Shown here in pieces: positions 8,768 through 17,551 of a DNA stretch of 64,000 nucleotides; positions within the stretch are counted from its first letter, which is position 1; each line of letters opens with the position of its first letter. Under the pieces are notes generated by a model that searched no databases, had not been told where the DNA came from, and was given only the letters and a program-made list of their open reading frames with translations. Source of the stretch: Candidatus Obscuribacter sp. (lineage in GTDB: Bacteria > Cyanobacteriota > Vampirovibrionia > Obscuribacterales > Obscuribacteraceae); contig JADKDV010000001.1 in the NCBI GenBank assembly GCA_016718315.1, forward strand, positions 1,178,001 to 1,242,000. Reading direction: 5' to 3'. Position numbers and translations under genes: made by a program.

Positions 8768-9129
8768 TTGTCACCCAGCACTTGCTTATAGACTTCAGGA
8801 CTGAAGCCCACCACCAGGGTTTTGCCGACCTTTATTGAGGGCGCTCTGAGATTGCCGCTCGGTCCGATTAAAAGGCTGACCAGATCTTCGTCGCTTGGCT
8901 TATCGGCTTTAAGATCAAAACAAACCAGCTTGCTGCCCTTTGTAGCGTGAATTTGCTCCATACTGCGAGCCATAGCCACAGCAGCCTGCGGATCAATTCT
9001 TACCTTGCGCGCATCGACCACTTCGCTAACAGCCACTTTAGCGCTATCTATATAATCCTGGGCCTTCTGGCAAGTTTGGCAATTTTTACGCTGATAGTGC
9101 CAATCTATATTGGTCTTTTGTTTTTGCAT
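8764..9129 (-). CDS. ArsC/Spx-like thioredoxin-fold protein
   Basis: A 121-residue protein beginning MQKQKTNIDW; the start at 9129 is chosen because GGAGG lies 5 bases before it, although the frame extends nine codons further upstream. The motif NCQTCQKAQ near residue 18 is the redox or arsenate-binding CxxC of thioredoxin/ArsC-like folds, and the later stretch GNLRAPSIKVGKTLVVGF resembles the cis-Pro region and final strand of that fold. It could be an arsenate reductase relative, a glutaredoxin-like protein or a Spx-like regulator; the sequence does not settle which. It converges on the small membrane protein. Confidence 0.6.
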   Translation of the reverse strand: MQKQKTNIDWHYQRKNCQTCQKAQDYIDSAKVAVSEVVDARKVRIDPQAAVAMARSMEQIHATKGSKLVCFDLKADKPSDEDLVSLLIGPSGNLRAPSIKVGKTLVVGFSPEVYKQVLGDN

Positions 9130-9220
9130 TTGAGCCTCCAGATTTTTGCAGTGCAAGAGATTAACATAGTGGGTATAGCCTTTATAAGTGGCGCCTTATG
9201 TAGAAAGGCATTTGTCCTGA

Positions 9221-11359
9221 ATGCAAAGCGGAAATTTTAAGATGCCGTCAGCTGACGGTTTGAACAATCTGGAGAGGGGTCGCGCCCTTTACAATCAGGG
9301 TGCTTTTGCAGAGTCGATACCTTATTTTGAGGAGGCTCTCAAGGCCACCGAACGTACTTTTGGCAATAGCGCCCCAGAGCTAGCTGAGTATTTGCAAGAG
9401 CTAGGCGACGCCTATGCTGGAGCACAAAGAGCCAGTGAATCTTTGCTGGTTTACGACAGACTGTTTAGATTGGGTCAACAAATTATCGGACCCAATCACC
9501 CCCAGATTATTTCAATACTCTGGAAGATGTCTATCCTGGCCGAACGGATAGGTAATAACGAAGATAGTTTTGAAATGATCAATCAGGCTCTGGCTAGAGC
9601 CCGTGAGAGCTTACGCCCGGATGACCAACTAGCTGTACAGGTGGTGGAGCGCTACAACTATCTCTCCGAGCTATTGCGTCAAATCGATGAGCTTAAAAGA
9701 CGAGGAGAGTATGTCCCGCCCGGTCAGGAGCAATCCTATCAAGACGCTCAGCCTGAACAAAATGTAGATCTACCGGCTCATCTCAATTATCAGGATGTAG
9801 AGCGCAATCCTTTTGGTCAGGCCCTGGGCAATGCGGCAAGCCGGGCATCCTTTGTCAATCTAGATCCGCTCAGTAGCGAGGCAAAAGTACTCGACGCCGA
9901 TCTCATGGCGCGCAATGCTCACAAACCGCAAGATGGTCATCTGACAAATAGCTCAGTATTGGGTCAAAGAGTAGAGCAAATAGACAGTCTTGATAGTGAT
10001 TATAGTCTTGACGAAATCGAAAATTTGACCGGCAGACGAACACCCAAAGTGACTCACGGCGCCGGCAAATCGCGCAAGTTTAATCAACAAGACAATCAGC
10101 GCATCGTACTTGGTCGCCTGGCTAAAGACATACTTTTGCCAGTAGTGGGGCTGATTGTCATCGGTGTATTGATAGTTGTAGCAGTGCTACCGGCTCTCAA
10201 TGGTCAAAAAGCTGAAAACATCAAACAGGCAAAAGCAACAAAGCCATTAGCACCGTCAGAAGAAAAAACTGATGCCATTTTTGAGACTGGCGATGGTGAA
10301 AAACAAATCAGACTTTTACCTGACGGGCGCGCCTTTATAGTCACCAGGGCTGGTGTCACACCAGTAAGAGTAAAGCGGGTTGGCAACGACTGGGGTGCCT
10401 ATTTTGATCTAATGATGGCCTCACTCTCCGAGAAGCAACTGTGGTTTAATCAACGCCCCTGGGGTATTGTGGGCGAAGACGGTGTGCCATATTATGGTGT
10501 GCGCGAGCCAGAGCGGCGCGTCATCGAAAAAATGCGCTACCTGGCAGGACTGGCTCAAGGTGTGTTTTTACGCTCAGGCAGTTACCCTATTACGCCACCA
10601 ATTGGTGCCTATCAAGAATTCACTTTTTTATGTCCCTTTAACGGCAAACTACAGAGCATACCGATAAGACAAATACCGGAGACAGATCCAAAACTCGATA
10701 ATTTGAGATTGATGCTCGATACTGGCGCCATGATTCTCAACGAATCCATGAGCCAGCCTGGCTATATTGCTTGCTATTCGGCAATAATGGGCGATCCAAA
10801 TAGTGGCAAGCCCAAATCAATTGCCTTTTTTGTTAGAGGACTGGATCGCGAAGGACATTTTATAGGTAGCTCAAAACCTGCTAACAACCTGGTTTTGCAA
10901 GCCAGCGAAAAGTATCTCAACTTTAAACCGCTATTTAGAGATCAAGCAGACTATCAAGCCCAAACAGCAACAACAGCACAGGCCAAGCCAGTCAAGCAGG
11001 CCAAAGGCAAAGGCAAAACGGCCAAAGTGCCAGCTAAGCAAACAACGGCTGCCAAAAAATTTGCCGATGTGCCAGCCGAAGATGAATTAATCCGTGGAGT
11101 AATGACAGTACCTACCGATAAACCGACTCGTATCTGGATCATGACCAACGCCCCTATTCCTCTATCTCTAATTCATTACAGCCTGACTATAGTGCTCGGT
11201 ACTTTAGCTGTCTTTGCCTTCATGGCCTCGCGCATGGAAGGAGTCAACCACAAAGGTCAAACAGTCAGTAGTGGCTCAAATAATGCTCTGATGCTATCGA
11301 TGATCTTGTCTATTGGAGCTGTGCTGGCCTTAATATTACAGTTGACTATGTACCGCTAG
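9221..11359 (+). CDS. TPR protein with a central and two C-terminal membrane segments
   Basis: A 712-residue protein. Residues about 15-155 form TPR helices (RGRALYNQGAFAESIPYFEEAL and two more), and 160-290 is a polar linker. A membrane segment is at about 303-325, a soluble region of about 300 residues follows with a Lys/Ala-rich stretch near 590-615, and two membrane helices close the protein. The TPR part is probably cytoplasmic and the middle domain outside. No enzyme motif is visible. The start could be the ATG at 9221 or a second ATG at 9242; neither has a strong ribosome binding site. It converges on the methyltransferase gene, overlapping by 4 bases. The function is unknown; TPR domains suggest a scaffold role. 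Confidence 0.65.
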   Translation: MQSGNFKMPSADGLNNLERGRALYNQGAFAESIPYFEEALKATERTFGNSAPELAEYLQELGDAYAGAQRASESLLVYDRLFRLGQQIIGPNHPQIISILWKMSILAERIGNNEDSFEMINQALARARESLRPDDQLAVQVVERYNYLSELLRQIDELKRRGEYVPPGQEQSYQDAQPEQNVDLPAHLNYQDVERNPFGQALGNAASRASFVNLDPLSSEAKVLDADLMARNAHKPQDGHLTNSSVLGQRVEQIDSLDSDYSLDEIENLTGRRTPKVTHGAGKSRKFNQQDNQRIVLGRLAKDILLPVVGLIVIGVLIVVAVLPALNGQKAENIKQAKATKPLAPSEEKTDAIFETGDGEKQIRLLPDGRAFIVTRAGVTPVRVKRVGNDWGAYFDLMMASLSEKQLWFNQRPWGIVGEDGVPYYGVREPERRVIEKMRYLAGLAQGVFLRSGSYPITPPIGAYQEFTFLCPFNGKLQSIPIRQIPETDPKLDNLRLMLDTGAMILNESMSQPGYIACYSAIMGDPNSGKPKSIAFFVRGLDREGHFIGSSKPANNLVLQASEKYLNFKPLFRDQADYQAQTATTAQAKPVKQAKGKGKTAKVPAKQTTAAKKFADVPAEDELIRGVMTVPTDKPTRIWIMTNAPIPLSLIHYSLTIVLGTLAVFAFMASRMEGVNHKGQTVSSGSNNALMLSMILSIGAVLALILQLTMYR

Positions 11360-12051
11360 CTCGCGGCATCAAAAAACTCACTGATGATATAAGCAGCAGC
11401 ACCAAATGCTACGGACACATTCAGTGATTCTTTCATGCCTTTCATACCGAGATGACAGACAACATCGCTTAAATAAAGCGCTTCACGAGATAGCCCCGCC
11501 ACTTCGTTGCCTATGACAAGTGCCAGTGGTGCTTTGACTTTGCCGCTTACAAGAGCACGGTAGAGAGACTGGGAGCTTTCGTTTTTTTCCAGGCCAACCA
11601 CCAGATAACCAAGCGCTTTGAGATCACTCAAACAGCTGGCGATACAGGGATAAAAGGACCAGGCAACAGTCTCTTCTGAGCCCAGAGAGACTTTGGTAAT
11701 TTGATTGCGTGGTGGCACTCCCGTGATACCACACAAATAGAGCTTACCAAAGCCTGCACCATCAGCAGTGCGGAAGGTAGCTCCGACATTATGCAAACTA
11801 CGCAAATCTTCCAGCACCACTACCAGTGGCGCAATTGTATTACCTACCGGCTCCAGCTGAGGGGGTAGCGCATTTATCTTTTTGACCATTTCTTGATGAT
11901 GCAACTGACTGCGCGCTGTATAAGGTCTATTGCAATGCGTGCAAATAGCACCGGCTTGTGTCAGCTCGATGGACTCTAGCTCACCAAAGCTGGCACAATC
12001 TGGGTAAGGACAGCGCGCTTCCAGTATTTCTCTGGCTTTATCCTGGTTCAA
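11356..12051 (-). CDS. TrmH/SpoU-family RNA 2'-O-methyltransferase with zinc-ribbon N-terminus
   Basis: A 231-residue protein. The C-terminal domain (from about residue 72) carries the three SpoU motifs: NVGATFRTADGAG, LVIGNEVAGLS and the knot motif MKESLNVSVAFG, which bind S-adenosylmethionine and the tRNA or rRNA target. The N-terminus has two CxxC-type pairs (CPYPDC near residue 14 and CTHC near 36) that look like a zinc ribbon, an addition I do not know from the standard TrmH or RlmB. The start is a TTG whose bases overlap the stop of the upstream TPR gene, so the two are translationally coupled. Target RNA cannot be deduced. Confidence 0.85.
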   Translation of the reverse strand: MNQDKAREILEARCPYPDCASFGELESIELTQAGAICTHCNRPYTARSQLHHQEMVKKINALPPQLEPVGNTIAPLVVVLEDLRSLHNVGATFRTADGAGFGKLYLCGITGVPPRNQITKVSLGSEETVAWSFYPCIASCLSDLKALGYLVVGLEKNESSQSLYRALVSGKVKAPLALVIGNEVAGLSREALYLSDVVCHLGMKGMKESLNVSVAFGAAAYIISEFFDAAS

Positions 12052-12674
12052 GATTTCTTTTGTTTGGCCTCAATACCGCTGGCAAATTGCTCCATCTGAC
12101 TGGCAATGCCATCTCGACTGGTCTTGCGCAAGAGATCGGCATAGTTGCGCAGTAGATTGATTAGCTCCGGGTGACTATTGCCGAGTGTCTTATTTTTGAT
12201 ATCGAGACTCTTTCTATAGTGGCCATCAGCTTCGTCGTACTTTTTTAGACCGTGACAAGTCAGTGCCAAATAGTAGAGCGTGCGACCGACATCGAGATTG
12301 TCAGGACCGGAGAGCTTGCGGCGCAGACCCAGTGCCTTTTCAAAATAGCTCATGGCATCTTTGTACATGCCGCGGGTAAAAGCCACAACACCAAGGTTAT
12401 TGACCAGGCTGGCAACGTCTTTATGCTCACTACCCTGGGCGGCTTCTCTTATGACAAGTGCTCTTTTATAGAGAAACTCAGCTTCGCCGTATTCGCCCCG
12501 GGCAAACCGGGTGAGGGCCAGACCTTCTAATGTAGCCACTTGCCGTCCGTCACCTTCGGGGAATTTCTCGGCAAGACTGAGTGCTGATTCCCAATCCGAA
12601 AGGGCTGAATCCCAGTCTGAGGCGTTGATTGCCTTGTTTGCGGATTCTTTGAGGTCTGTCCAGACAGATGACAT
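12048..12674 (-). CDS. TPR-repeat protein (kinesin-light-chain-like repeats)
   Basis: A 208-residue soluble protein made mostly of tetratricopeptide repeats of about 42 residues, with the pattern of paired helices ending in A-L-x-(L/I)-R-(E/K) (for example RALVIREAAQGSEH, KALGLRRKLSGPDN, KSLDIKNKTLGNSH). No signal peptide or catalytic motif is visible. AAGGAA lies before the ATG. It is the first gene of a two-gene unit with the methyltransferase. It probably mediates protein-protein contacts; its partner is unknown. Confidence 0.75.
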   Translation of the reverse strand: MSSVWTDLKESANKAINASDWDSALSDWESALSLAEKFPEGDGRQVATLEGLALTRFARGEYGEAEFLYKRALVIREAAQGSEHKDVASLVNNLGVVAFTRGMYKDAMSYFEKALGLRRKLSGPDNLDVGRTLYYLALTCHGLKKYDEADGHYRKSLDIKNKTLGNSHPELINLLRNYADLLRKTSRDGIASQMEQFASGIEAKQKKS

Positions 12675-12826
12675 AGTCAGTTCCTTATAAGCGACGCGAG
12701 CATTGATTTAACCTATTTTACCCGTTAGTTGGAGAAATCTAAGACCACCATAACCTTTAAAAGCATGTAGTTTTGTTTAGCAAGCGTTACACTATGCTCT
12801 GCATATATGACACCGGGAGGAATGTG

Positions 12827-14662
12827 ATGAAGGTCGCAGAACAGTCGCTGAGCAAGAAATCTGGTAAAGAAGCTCAAAAAGGAGCCAGCAGTCCAGCGGA
12901 AAAATTGGAAAGCGAAACCTCATCAAAAGGTGTGCGCAAAGAAATTATCAAAAAGTTTCCGGTGCGCTGCAATCTCGAAGATTATGCCACCACCTACAAT
13001 ACCTTTACATGGGATCAGGCCCGTAGCGAAATCGCCTACTTCCATGATGGTAAGGTCAACGCCACTTACAACGCCATCGACAGACATCTCACTGCCGGTC
13101 GCAAAAACAAAGTAGCACTCTACAGCGTAGATCCTACTGGCCACCTCGAAAAGTACACTTATTTAGAGATGTACGAAGCGATAAACCGCATGGGTAACGC
13201 TTTAAAATCTCTCGGCATCAAAAAAGGGGACCGCGTCTTTGTCTTTTTGCCCAGAGTCAAAGAGCTTTACATCGCTACCTTAGCCATTGCCAAGATTGGT
13301 GCCATTGCCGGACCGCTCTTTAGCGCCTTTGGACCAGACGCTCTCAAAGACCGCTTGATGGACTCTGAAGCCAAAATCTTAATCACCAATCCCGCTCTCA
13401 AAGACAAAATTGACGGCATCCGCAAAGAGCTATCAGAGCTTGAGCACGTCATTGTTGTCGGCGCCGACAAAAAATCCCTGCGCAAAGGCGAGCTTAGCTA
13501 CGAAGAACTGGTGGCAAGCCAATCTAGCGAACTCGAATGCGAACGCATGGATATCGAAGATCCACTCTACCTGCTCTACACATCAGGCACCACCGGTAAG
13601 CCCAAAGGTGTGGTCCACGTGCACGGCGACATCATCGGTCAGCACATGACCACTAAATGGGTGCTCGACCTGAGAGAGGACGATATCTACTGGTGTACAG
13701 CCGATCCAGGCTGGGTCACAGGCACCGTTTACGGTATCTTTGGACCACTATCAAATGGAGCCAGCGTGGTCAGCTACGAGGGCCGCTTTGATGCTGCTAG
13801 CTGGTACAAACTAATCGACGACCTCAAAATCACTGTCTGGTACACGGCCCCCACAGCTCTGCGCATGCTCATGAAGGCCGGAGATGATGTGGTCTATCAA
13901 CACAGCATGGATAGCCTGCGTCATATCCTCTCGGTCGGTGAACCACTCAATCCAGAAGTGGTGCGCTGGGGCATGAAAGTCTATGGACTGCCAATCCACG
14001 ATAACTGGTGGCAAACCGAAACAGGTATGCAGCTTATTGCCAACCTGCCTTGCAATCCCGTCCGCCCTGGCTCCATGGGCAAACCTTTGCCGGGAGTTTA
14101 TGCCGCTATCGTTGACGATAACGGCGAAGAGCTAAAAGCAGGCGAACTGGGTAAACTAGTGGTCAAACCAGGCTGGCCAGCCATGCTGCGCCGCATCTGG
14201 CGCAACAAAGAAAAATTCGAAGAATATTTCAAAATCCCCGGCTGGTACTTTAGCGGCGACAATGCCTGGAAAGACGAAGACGGTTATTTTTGGTTTGTGG
14301 GCCGGGCTGATGATGTCATCAATACATCTGGCCACCGTGTCGGACCTTTTGAAGTGGAATCAGCCCTGGTCGAGCACCCGGCTGTAGCTGAAGCCGGTGT
14401 CATCGGCAAACCCGATAAAGAACGTGGCGAAATCATCAAAGCCTTTATCGTGCTTGGAAACGGTGTGACAGCATCGGATGAGCTTCTGGAAGAAATTAAG
14501 AACTTCACCAAAAAGCAACTATCAGCCCATGCCTACCCCCGCGAAATCGAAGTCAAAGATACTTTGCCCAAGACTCGCTCAGGTAAAATCATGCGCCGTC
14601 TCCTCAAAGCCTGGGAGCTTGGCCTGCCTACCGGAGATACATCCTCTCTCGAAGATGACTGA
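12827..14662 (+). CDS. acsA: Acetyl-CoA synthetase (acetate-CoA ligase, AMP-forming)
   Basis: A 611-residue AMP-forming ligase that activates acetate to acetyl-AMP and then acetyl-CoA. Visible signatures are YTSGTTGKPKG near residue 250 (phosphate loop), WWQTETG near 395-401 (acetate pocket Trp and adenylation motif), YFSGDNAWKDEDGY (hinge region) and the C-terminal SGKIMRR with the lysine that is acetylated in this family. The start at 12827 is chosen because GGGAGG ends 6 bases upstream; the frame begins at 12773. It is shorter than the ~650-residue E. coli enzyme and closer to the Bacillus AcsA type. It stands alone between divergent and parallel genes. Confidence 0.9.
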   Translation: MKVAEQSLSKKSGKEAQKGASSPAEKLESETSSKGVRKEIIKKFPVRCNLEDYATTYNTFTWDQARSEIAYFHDGKVNATYNAIDRHLTAGRKNKVALYSVDPTGHLEKYTYLEMYEAINRMGNALKSLGIKKGDRVFVFLPRVKELYIATLAIAKIGAIAGPLFSAFGPDALKDRLMDSEAKILITNPALKDKIDGIRKELSELEHVIVVGADKKSLRKGELSYEELVASQSSELECERMDIEDPLYLLYTSGTTGKPKGVVHVHGDIIGQHMTTKWVLDLREDDIYWCTADPGWVTGTVYGIFGPLSNGASVVSYEGRFDAASWYKLIDDLKITVWYTAPTALRMLMKAGDDVVYQHSMDSLRHILSVGEPLNPEVVRWGMKVYGLPIHDNWWQTETGMQLIANLPCNPVRPGSMGKPLPGVYAAIVDDNGEELKAGELGKLVVKPGWPAMLRRIWRNKEKFEEYFKIPGWYFSGDNAWKDEDGYFWFVGRADDVINTSGHRVGPFEVESALVEHPAVAEAGVIGKPDKERGEIIKAFIVLGNGVTASDELLEEIKNFTKKQLSAHAYPREIEVKDTLPKTRSGKIMRRLLKAWELGLPTGDTSSLEDD

Positions 14663-14780
14663 TAGATAAGTCTCATACTGTAATTCTTTGCTGACAGGGC
14701 ACAGACTTTTGGTTACACTTGACTAAAAGAAATTTCCCTGGCAATTGAACCCGAAAGGGCTTAACTGCGTTTGTAATAGT

Positions 14781-16157
14781 ATGAGCGCCGAACTTTCCAC
14801 CCTACACGACACTACATTAGAGAGGCTGCCGCCCCAATCACTGGAAGCAGAGCAGGCAGTGTTGGGCGCCCTCCTGGTCTCAGGCGATGGCGTATCGCGA
14901 GTGGTGGACCAGCTCCAGCCCGAGTACTTTTATCGTAAAGCGCACCAGGTCATCTATGCCTGCATGCTCGATATCTATGACGCCAACGAGCCTATTGACA
15001 TCGTCACGGTCTCGCAATTCCTCAAAGACCAGGGCAAACTCGACATGGTCGGCGGACGTCAGTACATTACTGACCTGTCACTGTCTGTAGCTACCACAGC
15101 CAACCTTGAGTATTACGCCAAGACCGTCCGCGAAAAGGCAGTCTTGCGCAACTTGATCAAGGCTGGCTCTGAGATTGTCGCCAATTGCTACGAAGAAAGC
15201 GATGCTGACGCTGCTCTCGACAAAGCAGAACACCTCATTTTTAACCTCGCTCAAAACCGCAACATGCAAGCCATGGTGCATATCAAGCACATCGTCGAGA
15301 CATCCTTCCAGCAAATCGAGCAACGCTACGAAAACCGCGACGTATTATCTGGAGTACCATCTGGATTTTATGACCTGGACGCCATGACTGCCGGATTTCA
15401 GCCAAGTGACTTGGTCATCATTGCAGCTCGTCCATCCATGGGTAAAACAGCTTTTGTGCTTAACCTCGCCACCAGCTGCGCCGTCGAAAACAACGTACCA
15501 TGCGCCATCTTTAGTCTAGAAATGTCAAAGGAGTCTCTGGTCCAACGCATGCTTTGCTCTGAAGCTAAAATCGACGCAAATCGTCTGCGTACTGGACACT
15601 TGCACACCAATGACTGGACTCATCTAGCAAGCGCCATGGGCAAATTAGGCGATGCCCCGATATACATAGATGACTCCGCCATGGTCAACGTCCTGGAGTT
15701 AAGAGCAAAGTGCCGCCGCCTCAAAGCCGAAGCCAAAGGACTCGGTATGATTATCATCGACTACATCCAGCTCATGCAGGGACGCAAAGCGACAGATAAC
15801 AGAGTGCAAGAAGTATCAGAAATTTCGCGAAGTTTAAAGACTTTAGCCCGCGAATTAAAAACTCCGGTGTTGGCTCTCTCTCAGCTATCACGCGCTGTTG
15901 AAGCCCGTCAAAACAAACGCCCCATGCTCTCAGACTTGAGAGAATCCGGCTCAATCGAGCAAGACGCTGACCTTGTGATGTTTATTTATAGAGACGAATA
16001 CTACAACCCCGAAAGCGAAAAGCGCGGCGAAGCAGAAATCATCATAGCCAAACAAAGAAACGGTCCGGTAGGCACAGTGGACCTCTTGTATCAAGGCAGT
16101 ATCACGAGATTTCTCAACAAAGTGCACAACCAGTATCCTGACGGCAGTCCTCAATAA
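14781..16157 (+). CDS. dnaB: Replicative DNA helicase DnaB
   Basis: A 458-residue hexameric helicase that unwinds DNA at the replication fork. The N-terminal domain starts with the conserved QSLEAEQAVLGALL. The RecA-like motor has Walker A RPSMGKT near residue 216, the motif SLEMSKE, Walker B IIIDYIQLM, and the C-terminal arginine/glutamine stretch LSQLSRAVE…RPMLSDLRESGSIEQDAD. No intein is present, although inteins are common in cyanobacterial dnaB genes. The ATG at 14781 is preferred over a TTG at 14745; neither has a clear ribosome binding site. Confidence 0.95.
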   Translation: MSAELSTLHDTTLERLPPQSLEAEQAVLGALLVSGDGVSRVVDQLQPEYFYRKAHQVIYACMLDIYDANEPIDIVTVSQFLKDQGKLDMVGGRQYITDLSLSVATTANLEYYAKTVREKAVLRNLIKAGSEIVANCYEESDADAALDKAEHLIFNLAQNRNMQAMVHIKHIVETSFQQIEQRYENRDVLSGVPSGFYDLDAMTAGFQPSDLVIIAARPSMGKTAFVLNLATSCAVENNVPCAIFSLEMSKESLVQRMLCSEAKIDANRLRTGHLHTNDWTHLASAMGKLGDAPIYIDDSAMVNVLELRAKCRRLKAEAKGLGMIIIDYIQLMQGRKATDNRVQEVSEISRSLKTLARELKTPVLALSQLSRAVEARQNKRPMLSDLRESGSIEQDADLVMFIYRDEYYNPESEKRGEAEIIIAKQRNGPVGTVDLLYQGSITRFLNKVHNQYPDGSPQ

Positions 16158-16180
16158 GTCGCCACGACTAAAGTGTAAAA

Positions 16181-17239
16181 CTAGCCGGATCTCTCAATTG
16201 GATCTGGCACGCTAGCAGACTCATCTGGTCTCAATTGCACCACATTGTGCACGCCTGTCCAGGAGCGGAAGGCACTGCCCAGGGCCTCAGGATTGGCATC
16301 AGAATTTGGTGGCACCAGTACATTTACAGCCCCTGGTATGACTGTAATGCGCATCGGAGTAACACCGTGAAACTCACCATCAATCATTGCCGGCATAGGC
16401 TTAACCCTGGCTTTGCTGCCATCTTTGCGATGGGGCTTACAGGTTTCGATTGTCGCTTCTTTTACTTTTAATATGTAATAGGGCGCCCTTGTCTCCATAC
16501 CAGCAACAAATTTGGCACCAACGTCGACATAATCCCTTAATTGCTTAGGATTGAGTACATGCAAATTGAGATAACCATCCGTCAGTGTCTCAATATCACA
16601 AGGCTTAGCAAGCCCGAGATCTTCCACATTGGCGACAAAAACACCGGATGCTTCTATCTCAAAACTGACACCACTAGTGGTTATCTTAAATAGACTAGAA
16701 GGCTTGGTGATACTATCAAGCATTGAATGCACATAGGCAAAGAGTTTAAAGCTAGTTTTAAAAGCACGTCTTGGTGTGACAAAGGCATCTGATATAGGAC
16801 CGACGCCAGCCATACCAGCAAAATATTCACCATTCATCATGCCCATATCTATGCGCACAGAGCGCCCATGGACGATGTTTTCAAAGGCATGAGAAAGGGG
16901 ATTAGCAAAAAACTTTTGCTCAACAATGCCCAGGTTACGCGCCAGTACATTGCCTGTACCCATAGGCAAGATAGCAGCTGGTATTGGCGATCTGGCCTGA
17001 GCCAGCGCTGCCAGTGCAAATCTCACCGTACCATCCCCACCGGCGACTATGACCACATCGAGAGGCGGCTTGAGCAGAGGCACAAGGTCCTGTGGACGAG
17101 TCTCAGGTGTGGTGGGATAAAAGGTCACCAAAAAGGTATCGTGACGATTGAGTTCTTCGATTACACGACCGAGCCACATCTCACTATCGAGCTGAGTCTT
17201 GGTGGCTGGGTTGAATATTACTAAAGCGTGTTTAGGCAT
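16181..17239 (-). CDS. Diacylglycerol/lipid kinase family protein
   Basis: A 352-residue protein of the DagK/YegS/sphingosine-kinase fold. It has the catalytic VVIVAGGDGTVRFAL (GGDGT near residues 67-71) and PMGTGNVLARNLGI (near 94), which bind the nucleotide phosphates. The C-terminal beta domain carries the lipid-binding region. Enzymes of this family phosphorylate diacylglycerol or related lipids at the membrane; the exact lipid is unknown. The last 40 residues are a low-similarity tail. It converges on dnaB and is divergent from the exporter operon. Confidence 0.85.
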   Translation of the reverse strand: MPKHALVIFNPATKTQLDSEMWLGRVIEELNRHDTFLVTFYPTTPETRPQDLVPLLKPPLDVVIVAGGDGTVRFALAALAQARSPIPAAILPMGTGNVLARNLGIVEQKFFANPLSHAFENIVHGRSVRIDMGMMNGEYFAGMAGVGPISDAFVTPRRAFKTSFKLFAYVHSMLDSITKPSSLFKITTSGVSFEIEASGVFVANVEDLGLAKPCDIETLTDGYLNLHVLNPKQLRDYVDVGAKFVAGMETRAPYYILKVKEATIETCKPHRKDGSKARVKPMPAMIDGEFHGVTPMRITVIPGAVNVLVPPNSDANPEALGSAFRSWTGVHNVVQLRPDESASVPDPIERSG

Positions 17240-17407
17240 TATTGTTGTTTTCTAGGGGTCCCTATGTAAGGTCGTAAGCAGCTGGCAGGCGGTTCCCTCC
17301 TCTGATATTTTTTTATTTTGCTTGTGGCACCGTTTTTGGCGAGGGCTGGAACTGAACAATGCCACCTCCGTCCCTACAACATCGTCATATGCAGGGTGTT
17401 GGAATCA

Positions 17408-17551
17408 ATGAATACACAGGTTGCAAAAGAGCCAGAGCATGCTCAAAACAAGGGACCGTTAAGCAAAGTCCAATCTAAAAAGCTGATACTGGTGGCAAGC
17501 CACCTGGCAGTACTGGCACTGGGCTCGGTCAGTGGGTACTTTTGGGTTTAA
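17408..17551 (+). CDS. HlyD-family membrane fusion protein, N-terminal part (frameshifted)
   Basis: This frame gives a 47-residue piece beginning MNTQVAKEPE at 17408 with a membrane segment (KLILVASHLAVLALGSVSGYF) and ends at a TAA at 17551. A HlyD-family protein needs such an anchor, and the next frame, opening at 17542, begins with the periplasmic part and has none. The two overlap at TTTTGGGTTTAA; one extra T there would join them as …SGYFLGLRAAD. The upstream ATG at 17318 is rejected because the extra 30 residues look non-conserved. Confidence 0.6.
   Translation: MNTQVAKEPEHAQNKGPLSKVQSKKLILVASHLAVLALGSVSGYFWV

Noticed and set aside
14781..16157. Intein in dnaB
   Set aside because: The protein is continuous with the usual helicase length; no insert at the Walker A or B sites.
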